Positions 40,501-47,598 of a DNA stretch of 64,000 nt are shown in pieces. A program made the position numbers and the translations under genes. A model generated the notes under the pieces. It was not told the DNA's origin, did not search any database, and saw nothing but the letters and a program-made list of their open reading frames with translations. The number at the start of each line of letters is the position of its first letter. The stretch's first letter is position 1. The stretch is taken from positions 25,775-89,774 of the forward strand of contig RHKY01000016.1 of assembly GCA_008363385.1 (NCBI GenBank), in the 5' to 3' direction. This stretch comes from Acidobacteriota bacterium. Lineage in GTDB: Bacteria; Acidobacteriota; Thermoanaerobaculia; UBA5066.

Positions 40501-40713
40501 GTGCGGGCCTCCGGGGCCGGCGCCGAGTCGCGGAAGGTCATGGGGATGGCGGTCTTCGCCGGCATGCTCATCGCCACGATCCTGGGCGTCTGCCTCGTGC
40601 CGGTCCTCTTCGTCCTCGTCGAGAAGCTGGGAGGGAAGAAGGGGCACGGCCCCGAGGACCCGACCGCCGCGATGAAGACCGCGCCCGTCCCGACCGCCGG
40701 GGGAGGGCACTGA
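37507..40713 (+). CDS. RND efflux pump, HAE-1 family (set 3)
   Basis: 1068 aa, starting AKFFVNRPIVAIVISIVMV. The Asp pair is in [16 protein letters not shown], and the TM10 motif is canonical, AAKNAILIVEFAKE, unlike set 2. The start is 3 bases after the adaptor stop. Its sequence differs from sets 1 and 2 throughout, so this is not a recent duplication. It exports an unknown substrate through the channel at 40715. Confidence 0.96.
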   Translation: MAKFFVNRPIVAIVISIVMVIVGTIALKGLPIAQYPDITPPLIQITTTFTGASAVDVEQAVAAPLEQQVNGVENMLYLKSTNANDGTLKTEVSFEVGSNLDMSNVLVQNRQAQSAAFMPQSVKEYGVTVKKSLSFPLLLVALTSPGGTWDSVFMSNYAAINVTDRIKRIRGVGDVTLFGGSDYAMRIWVRPDRLAKLGLTVVDLQNAIKQQNTLSPAGQIGGEPALPGTQFTYTVKTQGRLLDADEFGSIVVRSNPDGSQVTLRDVARIELGSLLYNQRGRLNGKPAAVLAVYQSPGSNALAVRDAVEATMKEIAPTFPKDLVWTMSLDTTEAVSEGITEIVHTLFEAVGLVILVVFVFLQNWRATLIPLLTVPVSLVATFAVFPLLGFSVNVLSLLGLVLAIGIVVDDAIVVVEAVMHHIEHGLDPKAATLKAMEEVSGPVVAIALVLSAVFVPVAFMGGITGRLYQQFAVTIAISVCFSAFNALTLSPALSAKLLKPKGESKSFLDPFYGAFNRFFDRFTAGYTSFAAILIRKALRSAIFIVVLVVATGGLVKSLPSGFLPDEDNGYFMINCQLPDAASLERTDEVLKKVERITLANPAIESVTPIVGFSLLTGAMAPNTGFVFVKAKPWSERKDVKERVDIAMRLLNLEYYKQIPEAQVFAFAPPPISGLGSGSGFTFMLQDRAGRSPAELDAMAKKFIEEARKRPEIGRVQTVYRATVPQVYADIDRRKALTLGVPISDVNGTLGALLGSSYINDFNRFGRVYKVFMQAEPEFRDSPKSLGLFFVRSGDGKMVPLDTLVTTRQVAGPDFTVRFNLYRAAEISGVPAAGYSSDQALKALEETAAKVLPSGWGYDWSNMSYQEKRAAGTAGIVFVFAIVFVFLILAAQYESWTLPFSVLLGTPFAAFGAFFGLWAARNLLPEVFGASYVSNVFAQIGLIMLVGLAAKNAILIVEFAKENVERKGMDPVTAALDAAKLRLRPILMTAFAFILGVVPLVRASGAGAESRKVMGMAVFAGMLIATILGVCLVPVLFVLVEKLGGKKGHGPEDPTAAMKTAPVPTAGGGH

Positions 40714-40714
40714 G

Positions 40715-42148
40715 ATGAAGAAGCTCCTCGTCCCCGTCCTCGCTTCGGCCCTCCTCTCGGGCTGCGCGATGGGGCCCGACTACCAGCGGCCCGACACCGT
40801 GGTCCCGGAGAAGCACCGGGGCCTCCCGGGCGCGCCGTCGGAGGCCTCCTTCGCGGACCTCGCGTGGTGGGACGCGACGACGGACCCCGTCCTGAAAGAG
40901 CTCGTCGCCGAGGCGATCGAGCGGAACCAGGACCTGAAGATCGCGGCGGCCCGCGTCGAGGAGTACCGCGCGCTGGCCGGCATCAACCCCCTCTGGCCGA
41001 ACGTCGGCGCGGGCGCCAGCGCGGCGCGGAGCCGGACGTCGGAGAGCGTCCAGACGGTCCCGGGCGGCCAGACGAACAGCTACTTCGACCTGAGCGCCGC
41101 GATCTCCTGGGAGATCGACCTCTGGGGCCGGCTGCGCCGGACCAACGAGACGACGGCGGCCCAGTACCTCGCGACCGAGGAAGCGCGCCGCGGCGTCTAC
41201 CTCTCCCTCGTCTCCGACGTGGCGACGGCGTACCTGCAGCTCCGCGCGCTGGACATGCAGCTCGAGACGGCGCTGCGGACGCTCGAGAGCCGGAAGGCGT
41301 CGTTCGACCTCGTCGAGAAGCGCCTGCGCGGCGGCGTCGGCAACCGGCTCGAGTCGAGCCAGGCGGCGTCGGCGGTGGCCCAGACCGAGGCGACGATCCC
41401 GGACCTCGAGCAAGCGGTCTTCGCGCAGGAGAACCTCCTCTGCCGGCTCCTCGGCCGGCCCCCGGGGCCGATCGAGCGGGGGAGCGTCCTCCTCGACATC
41501 CCGGTCGTCGAGGTCCCGGCGGGTCTCCCGTCGGCGCTCCTCGAGAGGCGGCCCGACGTCCGGGAAGCCGAGCAGGTGCTCCGCGCGGCCAACGCGCAGG
41601 TCGGCGTCGCCCAGGCCAGCCTCTTCCCGCAGCTCTCCCTCACCGGCGGGCTCGGGTTCCAGAGCACCGACCTGTCGGATCTCCTGAAGTCCGGCTCGTT
41701 CGTCTGGAACGCGGCGGCCGGTCTCCTCGCCCCCGTCTTCCAGGGCGGCCGGCTGCGCCGGAACCTCGACGCCTCCCGGGCGCGCTGGGACCAGGCGAGG
41801 CTCGCGTACGAGAAGACCGCCCTCGCGGCGTTCGGCGACGTCGCCACGTCGTTGAACGCTCTCCAGACGACGGGTCGCGTCGTCGTCGCGCAGCGGGCCA
41901 ACGTCGACGCCCTGCGGGAGGCGGAGAGGACGGCTCTCTCCCGCTTCGACGGCGGCGTGTCGCCCTACTTCGAGGTGCTCGACGCGCAGCGCGAGCTCTT
42001 CTCGGGAGAGCTCGCCTACGCGCAGGCGCTCCGTGACCAGCGAGTCGCCGTCGTGCGGCTCTACCGTGCCCTGGGCGGGGGCTGGAACCAGCCCGAGAAG
42101 CCGCCCGCGCCGGCCGAGGCGCCGGCCGCCACGAAGGAGGCCCCGTGA
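40715..42148 (+). CDS. outer-membrane efflux channel lipoprotein, NodT/OprM family (set 3)
   Basis: 477 aa. Lipobox LLSGC and AMGPDYQRPDTV start; TolC repeats with SWEIDLWGRLRRTNETTAAQ and LERRPDVREAEQVLRAANAQVGVAQASLFP. One base separates it from the pump stop, and its TGA overlaps the next GTG as GTGA, so the small exported protein at 42145 belongs to the same operon. Confidence 0.95.
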   Translation: MKKLLVPVLASALLSGCAMGPDYQRPDTVVPEKHRGLPGAPSEASFADLAWWDATTDPVLKELVAEAIERNQDLKIAAARVEEYRALAGINPLWPNVGAGASAARSRTSESVQTVPGGQTNSYFDLSAAISWEIDLWGRLRRTNETTAAQYLATEEARRGVYLSLVSDVATAYLQLRALDMQLETALRTLESRKASFDLVEKRLRGGVGNRLESSQAASAVAQTEATIPDLEQAVFAQENLLCRLLGRPPGPIERGSVLLDIPVVEVPAGLPSALLERRPDVREAEQVLRAANAQVGVAQASLFPQLSLTGGLGFQSTDLSDLLKSGSFVWNAAAGLLAPVFQGGRLRRNLDASRARWDQARLAYEKTALAAFGDVATSLNALQTTGRVVVAQRANVDALREAERTALSRFDGGVSPYFEVLDAQRELFSGELAYAQALRDQRVAVVRLYRALGGGWNQPEKPPAPAEAPAATKEAP

Positions 42149-42618
42149 GAAACACCGTCGCGACCCTCGCCCTGGCCCTCTCTCTCCCGGCCGGTGCGCA
42201 CCTCCTGGCGCAGGAGCCGCCGTCCACCCCGGCGGCCCCCGCCCCGGCTCCCCCTGCCGCGGCGGCCCCGGCGCCCGAGCTCCCCGCCGCACCCGACGCC
42301 CCCCGGACGTTCTACGAAGGGGTCCGGGTGACCTTCGACGGGAAGGCGAAGACGCCCGGGGTCGTCGGGCTCGACGTCCAGTCGAGCGGCGGCGCGCCGA
42401 AACGCGTCTGGGTCCGCGCCCTGGCCAAGACGGGCGCCGACGAGCTGGCCGAGCAGGTGGCCAAGGAGCTCACGTTCGCGCTCGGGGCGGCGTACAAGGT
42501 GAAGGGCTCGGGGAGAGGCGTGACCGTCGCCCGGGCGAACAAGTCGACGCCCCCGGTGTGCGTCACCGTCGCCGGGATGACCCTCTACGGCGTCTCGGTC
42601 ATGGTCGAGGAGGACTGA
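42145..42618 (+). CDS. small exported Pro/Ala-rich protein coupled to RND set 3
   Basis: 157 aa. Signal peptide (ATLALALSLPAGAHLLAQ), a Pro/Ala linker of about 30 residues, then a folded C-terminal domain (FYEGVRVTFDGKAKTPGV to VAGMTLYGVSVMVEED) with mixed alpha/beta pattern. The GTG start overlaps the channel stop (GTGA), so it is made with the efflux set. It could be an accessory periplasmic protein of the pump; no family is recognised. Confidence 0.68.
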   Translation: MRNTVATLALALSLPAGAHLLAQEPPSTPAAPAPAPPAAAAPAPELPAAPDAPRTFYEGVRVTFDGKAKTPGVVGLDVQSSGGAPKRVWVRALAKTGADELAEQVAKELTFALGAAYKVKGSGRGVTVARANKSTPPVCVTVAGMTLYGVSVMVEED

Positions 42619-42678
42619 AGCCGTCCCGGCCGGTCCCGCTCGATGGTGCCCGCGAGCGGCGCGGGTCCGCGAGAACGC

Positions 42679-42704
42679 GGCCCCGGGGCGAGGGTCCCGG
42701 GGCC
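42679..42704 (+). terminator. GC hairpin ending the RND set 3 operon
   Basis: GGCCCCGGG (42679-42687), an 8-base loop and CCCGGGGCC (42696-42704) form a perfect 9-bp stem 60 bases after the last stop of the operon. There is no T-tract. Confidence 0.55.
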
Positions 42705-42745
42705 GCCGTGCTAACGTCCACCCTTTCGAAGGAGGAGCCTCCACG

Positions 42746-43357
42746 ATGCGTCGTCTCACCCTCGGTAGCGCGGCCACCCTCGCGCTCGCCGTCTCGACCG
42801 CCTGCGCGAGCGGCTCGTACACGAACTGGAAGAACCCCGACGCCGCGCCGCGGACGTACGAGAGGATCTCGGTCATCGCCCTCGCCCAGGACCCGCAGGT
42901 CCGCCGGACGACCGAGAACATGTTCCTGCGCAGCGCCACCGGCCAGACGAAGGTCGTGCCGTCGTACACCTTCACGACGGCGGAGGACATGAAGAGCAAG
43001 GAGGCGGTGCTCGCGAAGCTGAGGGCGGCCGGCGTCGACGGCGTCGTCGTCTTCCGCGTGATCGCCGTCGACGAGCGCACGTCCGAGACGGTCGGGGTCA
43101 CCGGCTACGCGACGACGCCCTACTACGGCGGGTTCGGCGCCTACTACGGCTACTACGGCGTCGCGACCTTCGGGACGGTGTACACGTCGAAGGAACAGAT
43201 CGTCCAGATCGAGACCACCTTCTACTCGGTCGCCGAGGAGAAGCTCGTCTGGGTCTCGCAGGCGAAGCTCGACACGCCGAACTCGACGCTCGACGTGATC
43301 GAGGGGATCGTGGACAACGCGGCCCGGGCGATGAAGAAGGAGAAGCTGATCCAGTAG
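42746..43357 (+). CDS. DUF4136-like lipoprotein
   Basis: 203 aa. Signal with lipobox VSTAC, then SGSYTNWKNPDAAPRTYERISVIAL. A Tyr/Gly-rich turn follows (YYGGFGAYYGYYG), then a strand IVQIETTFYSVAEEKLVWVSQAK, a pattern of small outer-envelope lipoproteins related to DUF4136. GAAGGAGGAG precedes the ATG. It sits between RND set 3 and the FixJ-type regulator; function unknown. Confidence 0.72.
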   Translation: MRRLTLGSAATLALAVSTACASGSYTNWKNPDAAPRTYERISVIALAQDPQVRRTTENMFLRSATGQTKVVPSYTFTTAEDMKSKEAVLAKLRAAGVDGVVVFRVIAVDERTSETVGVTGYATTPYYGGFGAYYGYYGVATFGTVYTSKEQIVQIETTFYSVAEEKLVWVSQAKLDTPNSTLDVIEGIVDNAARAMKKEKLIQ

Positions 43358-43373
43358 ACGGGGAGGCCGGGCC

Positions 43374-44030
43374 GTGAGCGACGAACGCCCCGTCGTCTAC
43401 GTCGTCGACGACGACCCGTCGTACCTGGAGGCGGTCTCGCGGCTCCTCCGGGCGGCCGGCCACCGGGTGGAGGGCTCCGGCTCGGCGGCGCGGTTCCTGG
43501 AGGCGCTCCCGGCCGGCGCGACGGGCTGCGTCCTCGCTGACCTCCGGATGCCGGGCCTGAGCGGGCTCGACCTCCAGGACGTCCTGGCGCGCCGGGACAG
43601 GCCCCTCCCGGTCGTCTTCGTGTCCGGGGAAGCGGACGTGCCGTCGGCGGCCCGCGCGCTGAAGCACGGCGCCGAGGACTTCCTGACGAAGCTCGCCCCG
43701 CGGGAGGAGCTCCTCGAGGCCGTGACGCGGGCGCTCGCACGGGGCGCACGCGAGCGCGAGGCGCACGGCCTCCGCCGGGAGAGGCTCGCGCGGTACGAGA
43801 GCCTGACGGAGCGGGAGCGGCAGGTCCTCGCGCACGTCCTCCAGGGGAGGCTCAACAAGCAGATCGCCTCGCGCCTCTCGATCCACGAGAGGACGGTGAA
43901 GCTGCACCGGACGAGCCTGATGTCCAAGCTGGGCGTCGGCTCCGTCGCCGAGCTGACCCGTTGGGTCCAGGAGGCGGGGCTCCTCGCCGACCTCGACCGC
44001 TTGGCGCGCGACACCCCGAAAGGGCAGTAG
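43374..44030 (+). CDS. FixJ/NarL-type response regulator
   Basis: 218 aa. Receiver domain with the acidic pair VVDDDPSY, phospho-acceptor Asp56 in LADLRMPG and the conserved Lys in FLTKLAP. A LuxR-type helix-turn-helix follows (LTERERQVLAHVLQGRLNKQIASRLSIHERTVKLH). GTG start at 43374. The FixJ-like order makes it a candidate partner of the orphan kinase at 28068, on the far side of the two efflux operons. Targets cannot be read. Confidence 0.9.
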   Translation: MSDERPVVYVVDDDPSYLEAVSRLLRAAGHRVEGSGSAARFLEALPAGATGCVLADLRMPGLSGLDLQDVLARRDRPLPVVFVSGEADVPSAARALKHGAEDFLTKLAPREELLEAVTRALARGAREREAHGLRRERLARYESLTERERQVLAHVLQGRLNKQIASRLSIHERTVKLHRTSLMSKLGVGSVAELTRWVQEAGLLADLDRLARDTPKGQ

Positions 44031-44122
44031 TCCCGGCGTCTCCGGGCGCCTAGCCTGGGGGTCGGATCCCGGCGCGCCGGGGGGACGACCGTCCCCGCGG
44101 CGTGCCGGCCGAAGGCCGCCGG

Positions 44123-44500
44123 ATGAGCCGCGTAGGGATCGTCGAAGACGACGCCGGGTGCCGGAGGGCCCTCGCGCGGCTCCTGCGCGCCTCGGGGCAG
44201 GTCCCGGTCACCTTCGGGTCGGCCGAGGAGTACCTGCGGTCCGCCGGCGAGGTGGACGTCGACTGCCTCGTGGTCGACGTGCAGCTCGGCGGGATGTCCG
44301 GCTTCGAGCTGCAGAAGCGCCTCGCGGGGACGGAGACGGCGCCGCCCGTCGTCTTCCTGACGGCGGCCGACGAGGATGAGGCCTCCCGGCGGGCGGCCGC
44401 CGCCGGGTGCGCGTTCGTGAGGAAGAGCGCCCCCGCCGGCGAGCTGCTGCACGCGATCCAAGAGGCCGTCGTCGCCGGCCCCACCCACCCGAAAGTGTAG
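44123..44500 (+). CDS. stand-alone receiver-domain protein
   Basis: 125 aa consisting only of a receiver: acidic pair GIVEDDAGC, phospho-acceptor Asp52 in VVDVQLGGMSGF, and Lys in FVRKSAPAGELL. No output domain follows. ATG at 44123 was chosen because the protein begins MSRVGIVEDD there; a GTG 21 bases upstream is possible. It resembles the receiver half of FixJ, so it could be a phosphate sink or competitor for the same kinase as the regulator at 43374. Confidence 0.8.
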   Translation: MSRVGIVEDDAGCRRALARLLRASGQVPVTFGSAEEYLRSAGEVDVDCLVVDVQLGGMSGFELQKRLAGTETAPPVVFLTAADEDEASRRAAAAGCAFVRKSAPAGELLHAIQEAVVAGPTHPKV

Positions 44501-44547
44501 TGGCGAGGCGCGACGTCCGTGTCTACCTTTCCCCGCGAGGAGCAGAC

Positions 44548-45552
44548 GTGATCGCCCGGCGCCTCGCCTTCCGCTCGTTCGTCGACTACGCCGCGTCCGT
44601 TCGGCACGCGGTGCTGGACGTTCAGATCCTCGCGCGGGAGTCGCGGGCGTGGCGGCTCGACCGGCGCCGGCTCGGCGACGTCCTCCTCGAGCGCGGCGCC
44701 GAAGGGGCGCCGTACCTCGCCACCGTGAGCCCGGCGTGGCGGACCCTCTGCTTCACCTTCACCGCGGACACGGGCGACGGGCGGAGCCTCGACGCGTGGG
44801 AGGCCGGCGACAGGGCCCTCTGCCGCCTGGCGGGGGGGGCGAGGGCCTCGCTCGTCGTCCGCCGGCCCGGGGAGTGGTTCGCCGTGGTGGCAGGCGCCTC
44901 CGCCGTCGCGACGCTCGGCGGGGACCCGGACCCGGAGCCCGGGACGTCCGTGGTGATCCCCCGCCCGGAGCGGCTCGCCTCCCTCCGGGCGCTCGCCTCC
45001 CGGGCCCTCGAGGCGTCCGAAGGACACGAGGGGACGGCCGCCGGTGCCTCCGCGAGCCTCGGCCGGACGCTCCTCGGCGAGGCGCTGGCGGCGTTCGCGG
45101 ATGGGAGCCGGGCGGTCCCGCCGCCGAGCCACGCGCGGATCGGTCGCCGTCCGGTCCTGGAGCGCCTCGAGGAGTTCCTCGCGCGTCGCGCGTCCGAGCC
45201 GCTCTACGTCGCGGAGCTCTGCGAGGCGACGGGGCTGCCGGAGCGGACCCTCCGGTTCATCCTGGCCGAGCAGTACGGGACGAGCCCGGTGCGGCTGCTC
45301 AGGAACCGGAGGCTCTGCCAGCTCCGCCATGCCCTCCTGGGAGGCGCGGACAGCGACCAGAGCGTGGCCGCGATCGCGACGCGCTTCGGTTTCCGGCACA
45401 TGGGCCAGCTCGCGGCCGACTACCGGGCCCTCTTCGGGGAGGCCCCCTCCGCGACGCTCCGGCGTTCGCGGGAGGGAGAGCCTCTCGAAGCCCTGGCGCC
45501 CGCGGAGTACCCGGAGGCGGAGCCGGCGTACGAGCTGGTGGAGCCGACCTGA
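44548..45552 (+). CDS. AraC-family transcriptional regulator
   Basis: 334 aa. An N-terminal domain of about 190 residues (LAFRSFVDYAASVRHAVLDVQIL and following) is of cupin-like or unknown type. The C-terminal AraC DNA-binding domain (about 204-305) has both helix-turn-helices: VAELCEATGLPERTLRFILAE and SVAAIATRFGFRHMGQLAADY. GTG at 44548 is chosen because GAGGAG lies 6-10 bases upstream; earlier in-frame codons give an Arg-rich shadow of the receiver gene. It follows the two response regulators and precedes envelope protein genes, which may be targets. Confidence 0.85.
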   Translation: MIARRLAFRSFVDYAASVRHAVLDVQILARESRAWRLDRRRLGDVLLERGAEGAPYLATVSPAWRTLCFTFTADTGDGRSLDAWEAGDRALCRLAGGARASLVVRRPGEWFAVVAGASAVATLGGDPDPEPGTSVVIPRPERLASLRALASRALEASEGHEGTAAGASASLGRTLLGEALAAFADGSRAVPPPSHARIGRRPVLERLEEFLARRASEPLYVAELCEATGLPERTLRFILAEQYGTSPVRLLRNRRLCQLRHALLGGADSDQSVAAIATRFGFRHMGQLAADYRALFGEAPSATLRRSREGEPLEALAPAEYPEAEPAYELVEPT

Positions 45553-45612
45553 GGGGACAGGGGAGCTGCGGGCGCCCGGACCGAAGGGGAGCGCCGATCG
45601 GAGGAGGGTTCC

Positions 45613-46140
45613 ATGAGGATTCCTGGTGTCCTGGCGGCGGCTCTCCTGGTGGGAGCGGCCGCCTGCTCCACGCTCGAGCTGAGCACGGACTACAGCCCCG
45701 GGACGGACTTCACGAGGTACCGGACGTTCTCCTTCAAGGGCGGGGCGACGCCGAGGAACCCGGTCGCCGCCCGGAGCGCCGAGTACGCGATCGGGCTCGC
45801 CCTGGAGGGAAGGGGGCTGACGCCGGCCGAGGCGGGCGGCGACCTCCACGTCTACATGCACTTCGTCCTCGACAGGAAGCTGGAGGTCGAGTCTTACGGG
45901 TACGGGACGGCCGGCTGGTACGGGATGGCCTGGGGCGGTCCCGTCACGACGCAGGTCAGGGAGATCCCGGTGGGGACCGTCGTGATCGACCTCGTGGACG
46001 CGGGGTCGAACGGCCTCGTCTGGCGCGGCGTCGTCAAGGACGAGATCTCGACGACGGCCGAGCCCGAGGAGCGGGAGAAGAAGGCGATCGAGGTCGCCCG
46101 GAAGCTCTTCGCCGGGTTCCCGCCGGGCTCCAGGGAGTGA
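45613..46140 (+). CDS. DUF4136 lipoprotein
   Basis: 175 aa. Lipobox AAAC at about residue 18, then the family pattern: STDYSPGTDFTRYRTFSF, a glycine-rich stretch GYGTAGWYGMAWGG, a strand GTVVIDLVDAGSNGLVWRGV, and a C-terminal helix with EREKKAIEVARKLFAGFPP. GGAGGAGG precedes the ATG. Probably a periplasm-facing outer-membrane lipoprotein; DUF4136 function is not established. It is distantly like the lipoprotein at 42746. Confidence 0.9.
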   Translation: MRIPGVLAAALLVGAAACSTLELSTDYSPGTDFTRYRTFSFKGGATPRNPVAARSAEYAIGLALEGRGLTPAEAGGDLHVYMHFVLDRKLEVESYGYGTAGWYGMAWGGPVTTQVREIPVGTVVIDLVDAGSNGLVWRGVVKDEISTTAEPEEREKKAIEVARKLFAGFPPGSRE

Positions 46141-46179
46141 CCCCTGGAGTCCCCGGCCCGCTCCCGACGGGCGCGCGCG

Positions 46180-46192
46180 GGGGATAATCCCC
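46180..46192. promoter_or_regulatory. 13-bp palindrome overlapping a -10-like box
   Basis: GGGGATAATCCCC is a perfect palindrome around one central A and contains GATAAT, a -10-like hexamer, about 80 bases upstream of the DUF3300 gene. No good -35 is visible. It could be an operator overlapping a promoter. Confidence 0.4.
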
Positions 46193-46268
46193 GAGACCGG
46201 TCCGGCGGCGGCCGGCCATTGGAGACGGCGCCCGGAGACGGGTCGCCCCCGACGGGAAGGAAACCGAG

Positions 46269-47588
46269 ATGACGTCCAGAAACGCGTTCCCCGTCCGACG
46301 GCTCGCAGGGAGACCGAGCGGGCTCCTCGCGATCGTCTGCGCCTGCCTCCTCGTCCCGGGCGAGGGGGTGCTCCTCGCGCAGGCGGCCCCTGCGGCTCCT
46401 GCCGCCAAGGCGGCAGCGGCGCCCGAGGCCGAGGCGAAGCTCTCGCCCGACCAGCTCGACTCGCTCGTGGCTCCGATCGCCCTCTACCCCGACGACCTCC
46501 TGGCGCAGGTGCTCGCGGCCTCGACGTACCCGCTCGAGATCATCCAGCTCCAGCAGTGGCTCGCCAAGAACCCCAACCTGAAGGACAAGGCGCTGGCCGA
46601 CGCCGTGGCCAAGCAGCCCTGGGACCCGGCGGTCCAGTCGATGGCGGCGTTCCCGGACGCGGTCAAGCGGCTCGCCGAGGACATCCAGTGGACGACCGAC
46701 CTCGGAAACGCCTTCCTCGCCCAGCAGGCCGACGTGATGGCGGCCTGTCAGCGGATGAGGAAGAAGGCCAAGGAGAAGGGCACGCTGAGCTCCAGCGAGC
46801 AGATGAAGGTCGAGACGAAGGTCGTCGAGAAGACCGAGGTCATCGTCATCCAGTCGGCGAACCCCGAGGTCATCTACGTCCCTTCGTACAACCCGACGGT
46901 CGTCTACCCTCCGCCCGTCTACGCCTATCCCCCCATCTACTACCCGCCCCCGCCCCCGCCCGGGGCGATGTTCTTCAGCTTCAGCATGGGCGTGATGATC
47001 GGCGCCGCGTGGGGCGGCTCGTGCTGCCACTGCGGCTGGGGCCACAACGACATCAACATCAACATCAACAACAGCTTCAACCAGATCAACGCGAACCGGA
47101 ACACGAACGTCAGCGGGAACCGCGGCGGCGGCAACAGCTGGCAGCACAACTCGCAGCACCGCGGCGGCGCCCCGTACTCCAACCAGGCGACGGCGAGCAA
47201 GTACGGAGGCTCGACGAGGCCGACCGGCGCGAGCCAGCAGGCGCGTGGCGGCTCCGGGAGCCCGTCTGCCGGCCAGCAGGCACGGGGCGGCGCCAGCGCC
47301 TCGCAGCAGGGGAGAGGGAGAGCCTCGGCCGGCCAGCAGGACCGGAGCGGGGGAGCCAGCGCGAGCCAGCAGGGACGCGGCAGCAGCGGGGGATCCAGAG
47401 CCGGCGCGATGGACCGCTCTGGCGGCTCCGGCAGCCGGGGCTCGAGCCCGAGCGCCGGCGCGTCCTCCCGGGGTGGCGGCTTCGGCGGCGGCTCCGGCGG
47501 CTTCAGCGGCAGCGGCGCCAGGGCGTCCAGCTCGCGCGGGGCCTCCAGCTTCGGCGGACGGGGCGGCGGAGGCGGAAGGAGGCGGTGA
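46269..47588 (+). CDS. DUF3300 exported protein with disordered Gln/Ser/Gly-rich tail
   Basis: 439 aa. Signal peptide, then the DUF3300 core (about 60-220): SPDQLDSLVAPIALYPDDLL, AQVLAASTYPLEIIQLQQW and VIYVPSYNPTVVYPPP. A Pro/Tyr segment and a Gly/Cys patch (GGSCCHCGWGH) are followed by a tail of about 170 residues of degenerate Q-Q-[AG]-R-G and SGG units that looks disordered. The next gene encodes DUF2950, the common neighbour of DUF3300. GGAAGG precedes the ATG. Envelope location is clear; function is not known. Confidence 0.88.
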   Translation: MTSRNAFPVRRLAGRPSGLLAIVCACLLVPGEGVLLAQAAPAAPAAKAAAAPEAEAKLSPDQLDSLVAPIALYPDDLLAQVLAASTYPLEIIQLQQWLAKNPNLKDKALADAVAKQPWDPAVQSMAAFPDAVKRLAEDIQWTTDLGNAFLAQQADVMAACQRMRKKAKEKGTLSSSEQMKVETKVVEKTEVIVIQSANPEVIYVPSYNPTVVYPPPVYAYPPIYYPPPPPPGAMFFSFSMGVMIGAAWGGSCCHCGWGHNDINININNSFNQINANRNTNVSGNRGGGNSWQHNSQHRGGAPYSNQATASKYGGSTRPTGASQQARGGSGSPSAGQQARGGASASQQGRGRASAGQQDRSGGASASQQGRGSSGGSRAGAMDRSGGSGSRGSSPSAGASSRGGGFGGGSGGFSGSGARASSSRGASSFGGRGGGGGRRR

Positions 47589-47598
47589 GGTGAGAGCC

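Noticed and set aside
30166-42148. RND sets 2 and 3 as a recent tandem duplication
   Set aside because: The adaptor, pump and channel of the two sets differ along their whole length and have different motif details, so they are old paralogues or separately acquired.
44407-44547. Extended N-terminus for the AraC-type regulator
   Set aside because: This part overlaps the receiver gene out of frame and is Arg-rich shadow sequence; GTG at 44548 has a ribosome site.
47200-47580. DNA tandem repeat or phase-variable tract in the DUF3300 gene tail
   Set aside because: The QQ[AG]RG units are degenerate at the DNA level without exact repeats, so slippage-based variation is unlikely.
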